A stretch of DNA of 64,000 nucleotides from the NCBI RefSeq assembly GCF_020283565.1, contig NC_060060.1, positions 71,099,257 to 71,163,256 on the forward strand. The letters run 5' to 3'. The translations under genes were made by a program, and so were the position numbers. Under the pieces are notes generated by a model. That model was not told the origin of the DNA and did no database searches. It saw only the letters and a program-made list of their open reading frames with translations. Origin of the DNA: Trifolium pratense. Its lineage: Eukaryota > Streptophyta > Magnoliopsida > Fabales > Fabaceae. This document shows, in pieces, positions 46,729 to 59,563 of this stretch; position 1 is the stretch's first letter; every line of letters begins with the position of its first letter.

Positions 46729-49700
46729 TTACTACCCACCAAAAAGAAGTTTCGTCCTCGAAACTAAAGGTAAGAGCAATAACCCATCTAGTTATTACTA
46801 TCACCTACACAACAAAATCTCGTAGGAATAGGTGTAGCCACACAGATGCTAACACCAGGTGAAGCCACACAGATGCTATCACCACCACACTGACATGACC
46901 GTGCACAAAACGCAACCCTCTACATAGTCGCACTGGTTCCAAACTCTAGACACAAAGCTAAACATCACACAACGAGTTCCCCACTCAAAATCTAACCTCA
47001 CCACGAAGGTTCACAACCTTTAGTTCCTCAAAGATCCTAGGTCGACACACGAAATTTCTAAAGTCACCTCTTAAGCCTCCACAACATAGCCAATTCAACT
47101 AGGCCCCACACGGAGTGGTGACTGCTACCCTCCAAAAAGAAACACCGCAAACTCTTTACACCAAAGCTAGTAAAACTAGTCGATTCCAGTCAACATGATG
47201 CTGTCTATTATTAACAAGAGATCAAGGATGATCAGTTCCTCAATTTGTCAATAGATAGCCGACAATCATGATGGTGGTTTAGACCATCTTCACCTAACTT
47301 TAATAATGTTTTTTTTTTTTTTGCCACTTGTGCTCCAGGTCCTCCGAGGCACAAGGGTCCAACAATTCCTTCGTGGTTTTCTTAATGTTTTCCTCACTTA
47401 CTTACTACCTCGACCTTGTCAACGAGACACGACGCTCAAAACACGTCGCTTGAACTCTCATGCTTTCACTCATAAAACATCCTTAGAGTATCATCCAACA
47501 ACAAGTACGATGTTATCACAGCAAGTACCACCCAAACCATTTCACTTCGAAAGAAATTATCATCTCAATAGAAGAACTTCACCACTTCGCCCATATCCAT
47601 AAGTCCTTAATCTTTCCTTTAATATCATAACTGTGTAGACCCGCATGTTCACATTTGAATCTCATTCCAATCACGGTCTTAGTAATATCATCCCAACATC
47701 TGGTTGGTGATCCAAGTTCCTCATTTCATTTTTTTCTCGACACTCGCCAACTTTTATCATCTAATTCTCTTGGACTCCCTTTATCTAATTCTCAAATTTC
47801 CAAGAATCAATTTCTTATGCGTCCACTTATTTTCCAAATTAATACTTAGCTTATACTTGCCAACCTTAGCATAAAACGTTTATCCTTGTTGACTGCCATC
47901 ATTGGCACAAACCATTTTAAATTGTATTCTCATTCTATTTCTAAACATCTCTCGGGTTTCTTTCCTCTTACCATTAAATCCTCTTCTACTCAAAAGGGCT
48001 TGTCACCCCGACCATTCTTAATTATCCCGACATCACCTCACATGTCGAGATACCTACCTCCATAATATATCTTAAGGTACTCCCTACATCACTATTATTC
48101 AACCGTCCATGATGACAATATCCGAAGTCCTTTACTTACTCGATACAGATATTCATTCTGCTACGCCTGTCCTCATCGAAATTACTACAATGAACCGAAG
48201 CTGTGCTAGTCTCCACCAAACTTTTCTACCAGACAAGCGCTTACCTTTTTTTTTTATTTCCACAAACAACACACACCTCACCATGACATCCATTCAGGTG
48301 ACGCTTTCGAATCCTTAATATACACGCACAATCATAATTTTCCAAATTATATGTGAGGTAATCCCTTCCAAGTATCCTTAATTATTATAATCCACATTCT
48401 CATGTGCTTTTCCATCACTTATTCTTAACATTTCTTCCCAACGACTAACTATTTTGCTTCATTCCTTCCATAAATGACACTTCGCACTTAACCTCGACTT
48501 CTAAATTCTTATGTGGAATTCTCCAACATGCTTTCCACTTACTAAACTCACCATCCTTATTCCGACTGTACTCCTTTTCCTATTTAAATTTCCACTAAGG
48601 TGTCTACTAATGTACACCTCAAAACCAAACGCTCCAATTAATTAATCCATCAAGTTCCTATTACGTATTTCTCTATGCATAATTATCTCTAATCTTATCT
48701 TCGTCATGTCACTATAATTTACCTCCGAATCGACACATATTACTCATTCATCCAGCGATTGAATACGTGTCTCAAATCTTAATGCTTGACTTCTCCAGAA
48801 CAACTACCAAAACACAACCCTTCGCTATGATTTCCTCCTTAGTACGTTTAATACCGAAATCAATCTCTTGAATCTAATCCTCAAGAGATTTAAAATACTT
48901 ACCACACCATCTAACTTTCTCCATTACATCTCAAAATTAAACCAAAATTTCCTTCCAACTATCGCTCCCATTGTCTTAGTACTCTTACTAACAAACTCTC
49001 TTTCTAATAATACACGACATTTCTAGAAAATTTCCAAAAATTCTCGTCCAAAACTTGAATTATTTAAAACTTGTCTACCTCAACACCAATGATGTCATAA
49101 ATTCAAGATACTACTTGGTCCTTCAACCCTTTTGGTCGATCGAAATCATTAACTTAAATGTCCAATCACACAGGATCTCTACTCAAATCTTGACTAACCC
49201 CTTCAAACTACTCAAGATGTTTACTTTCTCTTAGGGTCTACCTGCCAATAATCAACAATTATAGCTTACACTGCTACAATTCTCTAAGTATTTCCATACC
49301 ATACATAAATTCACTTTCCAAAATTGAACTCCTCATTCTTACCAAAACATCTCTCGAAATCTATAGTTATCTAACCAATGATTACCTATATATTTCTCTT
49401 ACATCAACATTTATACTTACTATCTCCCGAACTATGTATAGATTGTCACTCATCGACGTGATATTTAGTCTCATACCCTCAATTATCACGAGATTCATCC
49501 TTAATAATCTCATTTTCGAATTCAACCTATCTCACACACTCAACTTAAACCTTGAAGGTACCCATCGACGTATAACTGTCATCTAACACCACCAGGTTCG
49601 CTCACTCTTGACGCGCAACATCCACTTTAACTCAAATACGGCTCGCCCCGATGATTACCCAATCATCGTAATTAATTCCAATTGACATTGTTGTCTGTTC

Positions 49701-50250
49701 CACCATCCCTCATTGGCTGCATCTTCTTGACAACCAAATGACTTCATCAAGTCTCATCCCGAACTCACCGTAGCAAACATCCAATATTTTCTTCAAAAAT
49801 TTCCCCGAATCAAGTCCTTACTTGAAATCCTTTACAAGAATGATGTCCACTCGTCCACACTCAACATCTCCGAGTGACCACGTCCAATGCACTTCTAATC
49901 AATAATCTAACTTCCAAGAATCCCTTGCATTTCTTATTCTCCTCAAATCCATCCTCCTCGGACCGCTGCCTCTGAGAAAATTCGGAGACACTCGTCGACC
50001 TAGTTCGACCAAAGCTCTAGGGGCTAACTGTCCTACTCACTGAAGCACTATAGGGAACATTGTTTCGGTTGAGAAACAATCAATTACCTAAGCATTTAAC
50101 CCATGCTTGACTCAAGACAACAAACACATAAGAACCCAAGCACTTATGCTCACTAAACCCGACTCTAACTCTAATATGACTGACCTCAGACTGTTAACCC
50201 ATGTACACACTTTCCCTTTGAAGATCTAATGCCGAGCTCTGATACCAAAA
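46729..50250 (-). other. Interior of the nested LARD, no gene
   Basis: 3.5 kb without a significant ORF. The block 47161-47275 on the minus strand is clearly related to 25940-26070 of the other LARD. A poly-T run (47309-47321) and low-complexity 'ttctcattc' texture are present. I found no intact gag or pol motif. Confidence 0.7.
50236..50247 (-). other. Primer binding site of the nested LARD
   Basis: GCTCTGATACCA on the plus strand, three bases from the LTR; complement of TGGTATCAGAGC. Confidence 0.85.
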
Positions 50251-53200
50251 TGTAACACCCCGTTTTTCAAAGCATAAAAAGGGGTATTATTTTTTTTTTT
50301 TAAAACACGCTTAAATAAAATGGCGCGCGTGAACGCCCGCAGCTATCTCGGCAATTCGTCATTCAATAGAAAATAAATATAACATCAACACATTATATTA
50401 CAGGGCTTCCTCGAAGCAAAGTGTGTACCTGAATAATTTACATACAACGGATATAGCAAGTTCATCAACCAAAAAGACACGAGTCATGAACCGAATATAT
50501 CACAAGGCCCAACGGCACTAACATGTCTGAGTATAATGTATAAAACATACAGTCATCCCAAAATATAAACTAGGCCCTAAGCCTACCAAAATGTAGCCTA
50601 ACAAGCGCTACTCTCTACACTCCGGGATAGTCCACGAAGTCCTCGCCGTCCACACGGCCTACGGTCTCAGATGGCGCTCCATCGTCTGGGGGTGGGAGGA
50701 GCCCGCGATATGGCATGCAAAATAAGGGTCACCAACTGGAAACAAGTAATAAAATACCGAATACACATACCAGAATAGAAAGCGGTAAACACTTATCACA
50801 TCCTCACACCAAGAAGAATAAATAAAGTGCACACATACCCTAATGCAAGACCTCTAATGAATGGTTGTGGCACAATCACCCAGATCGAATGCCACATGCA
50901 TGAATTCCGGAAAAAGGTGGATTACACCCGGCACAATCACCCAGATCAAATGCCAACTCAATTGGTGGATACTCCGGAGTACAATCACCCAGATCAAATA
51001 CCGGCTCCATTAACGGCGGTACAATCACCCAGATCAAATACCGTCTCCGTTAAAGGCGGAAGTATCACCCGGTACAATCACCCAGATCAAATACCGACAA
51101 TGTTTGCATGAGCATACGTCCCTACATATACTAATGCAACAAACATACACATATTCATAACCACATGTCAACACATATACTTCCCACCTATACGTAAGAC
51201 AAATAACATCGAAAACAACCAAGCACACAAGCATGGAACCACAACAAGCATAACCACAAGCATACCCTAATGCTATTGACGGAAATAAAAAGGTGCCCTT
51301 ACCTCGGCAATGCTTCCAACCAAAAACCACAACGTTTCACACTATCTACCGTTTCGCGTTTCCTAAAAATAACGAGCGGACAATGCATAAGTTTCTCCCA
51401 AAATATCTTAACGAAACTAAACCTATCAACAAAGGTCTAGAGGTGTCTAAGGCACTTCCTAACACTCTCGGATATTATTTCCGAGTCCTCCCCATAGTGA
51501 TTAAAAATTCCCGAAGTTAAATACACTATTTTTCACCAAACAAACACATTTTCGACAAAATAGTTTTCAAACTAAAATGACCATAACTAATTCAACTCTT
51601 GTCCACTCGAGACGAACCATACGCCAAACTCTTCGTCTCGAAAAGACGGATCAAATGGTTAAGTTTTGAGGGAACTGAAACAATTTTAAATGGACGAAAA
51701 TGCCCCTGCACAGTTCGTCCAGAATTGGAATAGTTTCAAAATCATTGTTTTTCAAAATCAAACATAGTTTAAAACACTTAAATCATCACTAGTTTTCCCT
51801 CAATGATCAAATACACACTAAATCGTTGTGAATTCAAGAATACCATTTTTCTTCAAAACTTTGCAAATCTTTTCTTTTCACATAAAACCCCAAAACATTA
51901 TTTTCATTTCAAAACCCTAGTATTAATCAACTAGCTCCCAAAATAATTTAATTGAACTCTCAAAACATTTTCAAAACACAAGCCACAATTCATAGAAGTT
52001 TCCTCAAAATATCTCATGAACACACAAAAACAAATTTCTTGTTTTTCCAAACTAAACCATTTCTCATATATCCATTTCACTTAAAATTCTAAAAACAACA
52101 TCATTAACGCAAACATCAAACAAATTTTCATGTTCTTGATCAATAGAAAAGTTTTCATCAAAACCCTAGGTAAGAATTTCATGAGATTCTCATCCATCCA
52201 TGGAAATCAAAATAACTAAGCCTAAATCCCTTAGTTAAACTCTCATGAACAACTTCTATGTAACAAAAACCATTTATGAATCATTTCTAACATTTTCGTC
52301 TCAAGAACATAAACTATAATTTCATCAAACTCTATGAGTTTGGCCAACTAAGAGATGAAAGGAACTCTAGTTACCTTAGAGAAGAAAGTCCTTGCAATTC
52401 CTATGATGCAACAAGCTTGAAATGAGATGAAATGGTGAAGGATTGAAAATTTTGGTGATGGAGGAAAGGAAGAAAGAAAGCCACGGCAATGAGAGAAAGA
52501 ATGAGAGTCTTTGTGATATTTTCTAAGTACAAAACAATGACCAAAGTCATCCTATGTAAAGGCATCATGATCATTCCTAGCCATAGGATCAAATAGTGCC
52601 ACTAAAGCAAGATTAAACCCTAACCATTGGATCGATCCAAGTCTATCCTCTTAAGATATTTTCTTTCTCTCATGAGAACTCACGCCTCACAGACGAGTCG
52701 CATTACGCTTACGGACCAAACTCGCGAAACTAAAAAATTTAGAAACTAAACGTTCGCCTTAAACGATTTCCAAAAATTATCGCGAAACAGTTTTCCTCGA
52801 CTGTATTTTTCATTCCTAATTCTTAAAAATATTCTAAAGTCATATCCCAACTCAAGCCGATATATAAAGTTCCCATCTAAAATATAAACGGATTCGGAGT
52901 TAACGAAAATTCGGAACAGCGGGTAAACTATTGCCCGTTTTTTCAAAAACTAGAATAACGCGAAAAATAAAATTCCAAGGATACAAGAACATCCTCCTTC
53001 CTATAAGAAGACTAGGAAAATAAACCCCGTGCCATTCCGACACTCGAGCACAAAACAGGCACGATCTCAGCAAACTATGTCGTTATAACGACGATACTCG
53101 AACTAATAACCTTCAAACCCTAATTAACCTATCCACAACCCATGGTCTTTCAATCGAAGAACCTAAAAATCATTCCTTAGCTCAACAAACAAACTTCGGA

Positions 53201-53339
53201 ATCGAAATCTACGCGAAAAACTAAGCAAAATAGGTTCCGGGTGCAAAAATCCCTAAAAGGTCAACAAAAGTCAACCCTCACAAACCAAGCCTGCGCGCGT
53301 TGTGCCAGGACCAGAACCTACAGGATTATGGGTCTTACA
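50251..53339 (-). repeat. 5' LTR (minus) of the nested LARD
   Basis: 3089 bp, essentially identical to 43640-46728. Confidence 0.9.
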
Positions 53340-53344
53340 TCAAA

Positions 53345-56161
53345 GGTCTGAGAAAGAACAATGTTTATAAAATTAATCTTTCTGATTTGAATGAACAAAA
53401 AGTGATGTGTCTTTTGACCTTGAGTGAAGAAAAATGGATCTGGCATAAGAGGTTAGGCCATGCTAACTGGAGGTTAATCTCTAAGCTTAGTAAGCTTGAC
53501 CTTGTCAGAGGATTACCTAAAATCAAATATCACTCAAACACACTTTGTGGTTCATGTCAAAAAGGAAAGATTACAAAATCATCTTTTAAACCTAAGAACA
53601 TTGTTTCTACCTCAAGACCATTGGAACTTCTTCACATTGATCTTTTTGGGCCAGTTCACACTGCCTCTATCAATGGAAAGAAGTATGGGTTAGTAATTGT
53701 TGATGATTACAGTAGATGGACTTGGGTAAAATTCCTAAGAACAAAAGATGAAGCTTATGATGAGTTTAGCATCTTCTGCAAACAAATTCAAAATGAAAAA
53801 GGCTACACTATTTTAAAAGTTAGAAGTGATCATGGTGGAGAATTTGAAAATGAACCTTTTGAAAACTTTTGTGAAAAATATGGTATTCTGCATGAATTCT
53901 CTTCTCCTAGAACACCTCAACAAAATGGGGTTGTTGAAAGGAAGAATAGAACTCTGCAAGAAATGGCCAGAACCATGATGCATGAAACTAATGTAGCAAA
54001 GTTTTTATGGGCAGAAGCTGTAAACACAGCATGTTATGTTCAAAATAGAATCTATATCAGATCTAAGTTGAACAAAACTGCTTATGAATTGTTCAAAGGA
54101 AGAAAACCTGATATTTCTTATTTTCATCAGTTTGGATGTACGTGTTACATCTTAAATAACAAAGTCCATCTAAAGAAATTTGATGCTAGAGGTTATAAGG
54201 GTATTTTTATAGGATACTCTGAACGCTCAAAAGCATACAGACTGTATATTTCTGAAACACATACTGTGGAAGAAACTATGCATGTCAAATTTGATGACAA
54301 AGAGCCTGACCAAGTGTCAGAGCTTGTGGAAGGTTTGTCTAGATTTCAGGTATCAGAGGATCAATATTCAGATATTCCAAACTACTCAGAACATCCATTC
54401 TCTGAAGAACCTCTGAACATAACAGTTCCTACAGACTCTGAACAACAAAGAACTGAAGCAACTGCTGAACCTGATGTTGATGAGTCTGAAGATGATGAGC
54501 CCCCAAGAAATACTTTCAAATACAAATCATCACATCCAGAGGAACTGATATTAGGCAACAAGGATAGTCCAAGGAAGACAAGATCTCAACTAAGAAATGA
54601 GGAATCTTTAGTTGGTCTTATCTCAATGATGGAACCCTCAAAGATTGATGAAGCTCTGAAAGATGATGCTTGGATTGTAGCAATGCAAGAAGAGCTGAAT
54701 CAATTTCAAAGGAATGATGTGTGGACTCTAGTGCCTAAACCTTCACACAAGAACATTATTGGAACAAAATGGGTATTCAGAAACAAGCTGAATGAACAAG
54801 GTGAAGTGGTAAGAAACAAGGCTAGATTGGTTGCACAAGGTTATAGTCAACAAGAGGGGATTGACTATACTGAAACCTTTGCACCAGTTGCTAGACTTGA
54901 AGCAATCAGGTTACTTCTATCTTATGCTGTTAATCATGGAATTACATTGTATCAGATGGATGTTAAAAGTGCCTTCTTAAATGGTTTTATTTCTGAAGAA
55001 GTGTATGTTAAGCAACCTCCTGGTTTTGAAGATGTCTCAAACCCAGAACATGTTTTTAAATTGAAGAAATCACTGTATGGTCTGAAACAAGCTCCAAGAG
55101 CTTGGTATGATAGACTAAGTAATTTCCTTCTTGAAAAGGGTTTTGAGAAAGGAAAGGTTGATTGCACACTCTTTAGAAAAACAACCAAAGAAGACATTTT
55201 AATCATTCAAATTTATGTTGATGATATTATTTTTGGTTCAACTAATGCTGCTTTGTGCAAGAATTTCTCTAAGATAATGCAGGATGAATTTGAAATGAGC
55301 ATGATGGGAGAATTGAAATTCTTTCTTGGAATTCAAATCAATCAGAAGAAGGAAGGAACTTATGTTCATCAATCAAAATATACCAAGGAACTTCTGAAGA
55401 AGTTCAATCTAGATGACTGCAAGATAATGAACACTCCCATGCACTCAACTACCAACATGAGCAAGTCAGATGAAGAAGGAAAAGTAGATCAAAAGGTCTA
55501 CAGAGGTATGATTGGTTCCTTACTCTATCTGACAGCCTCTAGACCAGATATTTTATTCAGTGTTTGCTTATGTGCAAGATTCCAGTCAGATCCCAGAGAA
55601 TCTCATCTTACTGCTGTAAAGAGAATCTTTAGGTATCTGAAAGGAACAACTAATCTTGGACTTCTCTATAAGAAATCCAATGATTATGTGCTAAATGGAT
55701 TCTGTGATGCTGACTATGCTGGAGATAAAATTGAAAGAAAATCCACAAGTGGCAATTGTCAATTTGTTGGTGAAAACCTTATCTCCTGGGCTAGTAAGAG
55801 ACAAACTACTATAGCTTTGTCTACAGCAGAAGCAGAATACATTTCAGCAGCTAAGTGTTGCACACAACTACTCTGGTTAAAATATCAGTTAGAAGATTAT
55901 CAGGTAAGCAGTAACAATATTCCTTTATATTGTGATAATACTGCAGCCATTCATTTATCTAAAAATCCTATCCTACACTCTAGAGCCAAACATATTGAAA
56001 TTAAACACCATTTTATCAGAGATTATGTTCAGAGAGGCATTATAGATATTAAGTTTGTTGATACTGAAAATCAATGGGCTGACATATTTACTAAAGCCTT
56101 ACCTGTTGAAAGATTTGATTTTATAAAGAAACATCTGAACATGTTTTCAATCTCTGAATGA
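53345..56161 (+). pseudogene. pol: Sirevirus pol, main part (integrase, RT, RNase H)
   Basis: 938 codons remain fully open. The ORF's apparent ATG at 53300 lies in the nested LTR, so its first 15 residues are not native. In order: the integrase zinc finger (WHKRLGH...CGSCQKGK), then the integrase core with acidic residues in [18 protein letters not shown] and [12 protein letters not shown]. Next is reverse transcriptase ([44 protein letters not shown]). RNase H follows ([43 protein letters not shown]). It ends in TGA at 56159-56161. All catalytic motifs look intact. The only break seen is the nested insertion, so the element was probably autonomous until recently. Confidence 0.9.
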
Positions 56162-56621
56162 AAATTTTTTTTGGCAATTAAAGTGTAAGAGGTTATGTAT
56201 ATCAGAACTTATGATTCAGAACATCTGAAACACAAGCTCTGAAGTACCTAACTCTGATAGAGAATTTTAAATAACTCAGAGGCTCTGAACTATTTAAGTG
56301 GGAAACGTTTAGTATTCACTGCTGAACAGTTGTCCATTAAAATAGCAGTTACCGAGTAAATTTCTGCACGTGGTCTACGTGTGTCAGGTAGTGGGTGGTT
56401 AATGATGATTTTTGGTATTCAACTTTCTGTCAACTTTCTGTCAATTAGCGTAACTTCCCAAATTTGCCATTTTTGTGTTAACTGTACTTATTTAAATAAA
56501 CTTACACAATACACTTGCACACTATTCACTTTCACAACCTACACTTTCATATTCTCTCTAAACCTCCAACACACTTTCTTTCTCTCTCGTTAGTTTCCAA
56601 ACCCTACCCTAATCTCCAACA
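56162..56621 (+). promoter_or_regulatory. Pol to env-like spacer with splice-acceptor-like site
   Basis: 460 bp non-coding. A polypyrimidine tract 'ctttctttctctctcgttag' ends in AG at 56592-56593, 28 bp before the next ATG, and 'tatttaaataaac' lies near 56489. Either a spliced subgenomic RNA or an internal promoter could express the downstream ORF. Both readings are inference. Confidence 0.45.
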
Positions 56622-59309
56622 ATGGCCGGACCTTCGTCATCTTCTTCAACAAAGATTCCACCGTTTATGTTCAAGAATCTTCAGATTGTTGGGAACGAGA
56701 TGGAATTTCCTGAATCTGAACTCACGTTTCTATCTGAGAAGATTGTGGATTTTGGTAGTCTTTCTGCAAATGGTTTTGAAGTTAAGCAGTACTTTACATC
56801 ACAAAGATGGGATAAGTACTTCGACATGCTTAACGGTCCTATCTACCCAGACTTGCTTAAGAAATTTTGGATGAAAGCAAGAGTGTTTGATAAACATGAA
56901 GCAAAGAAGGAAGAGATTGCTGCTATTGAGAGGAATCCTAGTCTGAAGGGTAAAACTAGGAAGGAAATGGGCTTGCTGGAATTTACAGGTGTTCAGATTA
57001 GGTCTAACATCTGTGGGATGAATATGGCTTTCTCACCAATTCATTTCAATGCTCTCCTTGGTCTACCTAACTCTGGGATAGAGTTAGATGCTTTTGAAAA
57101 GGATACCAGATATAGAGATGATCTTCTGCATCTCATCTGCACTGACTTCAAGCTGAAAGGGAAAGTCAAAGGACTGACTGACGAGTGCAGAGTTTTGTTC
57201 AAGATAATCCTTGCTTCTATCAGTCCAAGAGTTGGAGGGACTGATACAATCTCCTGGACGCATCGTCATTTGTTATATTTCCTTCTGACAAGGAAGAGAG
57301 TTAATCTTGGAGATTACTTTTTTGAACGGATTTGTGAAGCAATTTTTGCAAGTAAGTCTCAGAGGAAAACTACTATAGTTTATCCCAGGTTGTTGTCAGA
57401 TCTTCTATATCAAGGTCACGTGGTTCAGAACTTGCAGAAGTTCCACCCAGAATTGGTTCAGAAGAAGTTTTATCCAGAGATTTTGAATGCTAGTTTTCTG
57501 TCCAAGATGCGTTTGATTGCATCTAAGCCTGTTGCTCCTCCTCAAGAATTCTCTGTTAGGCTTGAAGATCGTCTGTACATAGAAGGCTACCCTGTTATTT
57601 CTGAAGCTGATGCTGAGCATGTGATTCAGGACTACTTAGAAGTGCTCAGAAAAGAAGGTTTTATTGTTGATAGGAGTATGGTTCCAAAGGCTCCTGCAAA
57701 CCAGTATAACCCTTCTAGGAAGCAAAAGAGAAAGGCTGAAGCTCAAGATGATCTACCTAAGCCAGATCTTTTGGCTCAAAAGAAAGTTAAAGTTGAACGA
57801 TCTATGGCTGAGCAAAGGACTAAGAGAAAACATGAAGAATCTGCTGCCAAGGCTACTGAAGAAGCTTCAAAAGAGCCTGCTGTTGTTGAGGTAGACAGTT
57901 CATCTGAAGAGACTGAGTCAGAAGATGAGACTGAATCTGATGAAGAGACTCTGGCTGCAAGTTTGAGGAAAAGACCTGCTTCTGATCCTAAAGGTAAAGG
58001 TAAGTCTACTAAGTACATCTTTAATGAAAATGAGATTGGAATAGGTTACACCAAACCTCTCAGAACTGTTTTACCAACCTCTGATATTCCAACCTCTGAC
58101 AACCCTTTGTCTGAACTAGAGAAACATCTTAGTCCAGACCCTCTGAATAACCAAACCTTCACCCAGAAACCTTCATCACCTCCTAAACCTAAATCACCTC
58201 AACCTCAACCACAACAACTATCACCTGACATTCCACCATCTGAACCTCAACCAGATATTCCAAATGCTGTACCAACCTCTCCTATCAAACAACCCTCTCC
58301 TAACTCAACCCCTGAACATAAATCTCCTGAACCATCTCCTGAACATATTTACCCTGAATCAACTTCTGACATCTCATCATCTGAACCAACCCCTGAACCC
58401 CATCCTAACCCAAGTGCTGAACATGCTTCTCCTGAGCGTATTCACACTTGTGCTCCCAAGCCTTCAGATGCAGAAGTTGTGATTATTGACAACCCTGCTA
58501 CTGAAACACCTAATCTCTCTACCATTCCCAATCCTTCACCCTCATCATCTAACCCTTTTTGTAATCTATCCACTCAGTTTCATGATGACTTACGTAGATT
58601 ATCTAAGATAAAGGACAGGTTCTTAGTTTGTCCTTCTGATGTGGACCTAGAAGTGTCAAGCATTAAGGCAAGGATTTGCAATGCTTTGGATGATGCTGCT
58701 GAAGAAATTAAGGCTGTTGTTGGTAAGAGGGATCTGGATGTGATAAGCTTCATGAGGGACAGTTTGGCTAGGGCTGAGTTAAAGAGGTTAACGCCGTTCA
58801 ATCATGAAGAACATGAGCGTGCTAAGCTTGCCGCTATATCTGCTGCTGTGAGGCGTCTGTCTGCATTCAAGGATTGCTGGGTTGATTCTACTATTTTGCA
58901 ACGTCTTGAGGATCAACGGATTGAGAATGAACGTCTGGAAGAAGCTGCTGCTAGAGTTGCCGAGTTGGCAAATGAGCTACATAATGAGGATGCCACAGAA
59001 GAGGATGTACTGAATGTGCTGAACCAGGATGATGTCCTGATGATTGATTACCCAGAGGAAGGTGAACCCTCTGATAAAGGCAAGGCACCTTTGGTTGAAG
59101 AACAAGCGCCTTTGGTTCAAGATCAAGCTCCTGTTGTGGCTGATCAGTTGCAGATCTTTCAAGAAGCTCTGAGGGAGCAGCAAGAAGGTTTGGAAAGGCA
59201 AAGGACAGCTCACCTCAACTTGGAATCCAAAGTGGATGGTCTGGTTTCCAACGTGGGATCTCTGAATGACAAATTCGACCAGCTCTTAGCCTTTCTTAAG
59301 AAACCCTAG
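56622..59309 (+). CDS. Env-like / 'putative plant transposon protein' ORF of Sirevirus
   Basis: 895 aa, located where SIRE1-type elements carry their env-like gene. The N-terminal ~350 residues look globular and resemble proteins annotated as 'putative plant transposon protein'. Then follow a basic stretch (about 370-405), an acidic Ser/Glu stretch (about 420-450) and a long Pro/Ser/Glu region (about 490-640) of 'PxPEP' type repeats. An alpha-helical, coiled-coil-like C-terminus (about 670-895) ends 'DQLLAFLKKP'. I see no signal peptide and no convincing membrane span, so a true envelope function is doubtful. The start is the first ATG after the acceptor-like site, in an 'acaATGG' context. 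Apparently intact. Confidence 0.8.
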   Translation: MAGPSSSSSTKIPPFMFKNLQIVGNEMEFPESELTFLSEKIVDFGSLSANGFEVKQYFTSQRWDKYFDMLNGPIYPDLLKKFWMKARVFDKHEAKKEEIAAIERNPSLKGKTRKEMGLLEFTGVQIRSNICGMNMAFSPIHFNALLGLPNSGIELDAFEKDTRYRDDLLHLICTDFKLKGKVKGLTDECRVLFKIILASISPRVGGTDTISWTHRHLLYFLLTRKRVNLGDYFFERICEAIFASKSQRKTTIVYPRLLSDLLYQGHVVQNLQKFHPELVQKKFYPEILNASFLSKMRLIASKPVAPPQEFSVRLEDRLYIEGYPVISEADAEHVIQDYLEVLRKEGFIVDRSMVPKAPANQYNPSRKQKRKAEAQDDLPKPDLLAQKKVKVERSMAEQRTKRKHEESAAKATEEASKEPAVVEVDSSSEETESEDETESDEETLAASLRKRPASDPKGKGKSTKYIFNENEIGIGYTKPLRTVLPTSDIPTSDNPLSELEKHLSPDPLNNQTFTQKPSSPPKPKSPQPQPQQLSPDIPPSEPQPDIPNAVPTSPIKQPSPNSTPEHKSPEPSPEHIYPESTSDISSSEPTPEPHPNPSAEHASPERIHTCAPKPSDAEVVIIDNPATETPNLSTIPNPSPSSSNPFCNLSTQFHDDLRRLSKIKDRFLVCPSDVDLEVSSIKARICNALDDAAEEIKAVVGKRDLDVISFMRDSLARAELKRLTPFNHEEHERAKLAAISAAVRRLSAFKDCWVDSTILQRLEDQRIENERLEEAAARVAELANELHNEDATEEDVLNVLNQDDVLMIDYPEEGEPSDKGKAPLVEEQAPLVQDQAPVVADQLQIFQEALREQQEGLERQRTAHLNLESKVDGLVSNVGSLNDKFDQLLAFLKKP

Positions 59310-59563
59310 GATTCTATGCACTTGTTTTAAGCTTTCTTTTTATTTTCTTGTTTATCTTCTGAACACTTTTTCTGGTTTATCTATTTCAAGTTGTTTTGTT
59401 TATGTTTTGCTTGATTACTTCTTTCATGTTCACTTGATATTTATATTTTCTTGATAAATAAGAACATAAGAACACAAGATGCTTTTTAAAACGAAAATTT
59501 TTATTAATGATCTAACAATGTTGAGTACATTGGTAAAAAGAAAAAGAAAAAGACAACCTAATC
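59310..59563. other. Spacer between env-like and antisense ORF
   Basis: AT-rich with no gene. On the minus strand AATAAA occurs at 59500-59505, 59 bp beyond the stop of the antisense ORF; on the plus strand 'gataaataag' near 59452 follows the env-like ORF. These could be 3' ends of convergent transcripts. Confidence 0.4.

Larger units (their letters stand above)
43640..53339 (-). mobile_element. Nested LARD-like gypsy element, minus strand
   Basis: Flanked by TCAAA at 43635-43639 and 53340-53344. The LTRs are 43640-46728 and 50251-53339, both 3089 bp, and I noticed a single difference (about 44940 against 51550). Minus orientation follows from the PBS complement at 50236-50247 and the 'gtttcgaggacgaaactt' gypsy end next to a short purine tract at 46729-46765. 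The 3522-bp interior has no long ORF. Very recent transposition with no coding capacity implies proteins supplied in trans. Confidence 0.9.

Noticed and set aside
57084..58801. Minus-strand and alternative-frame ORFs over the env-like gene
   Set aside because: Shadows of the 895-codon ORF at 56622-59309.
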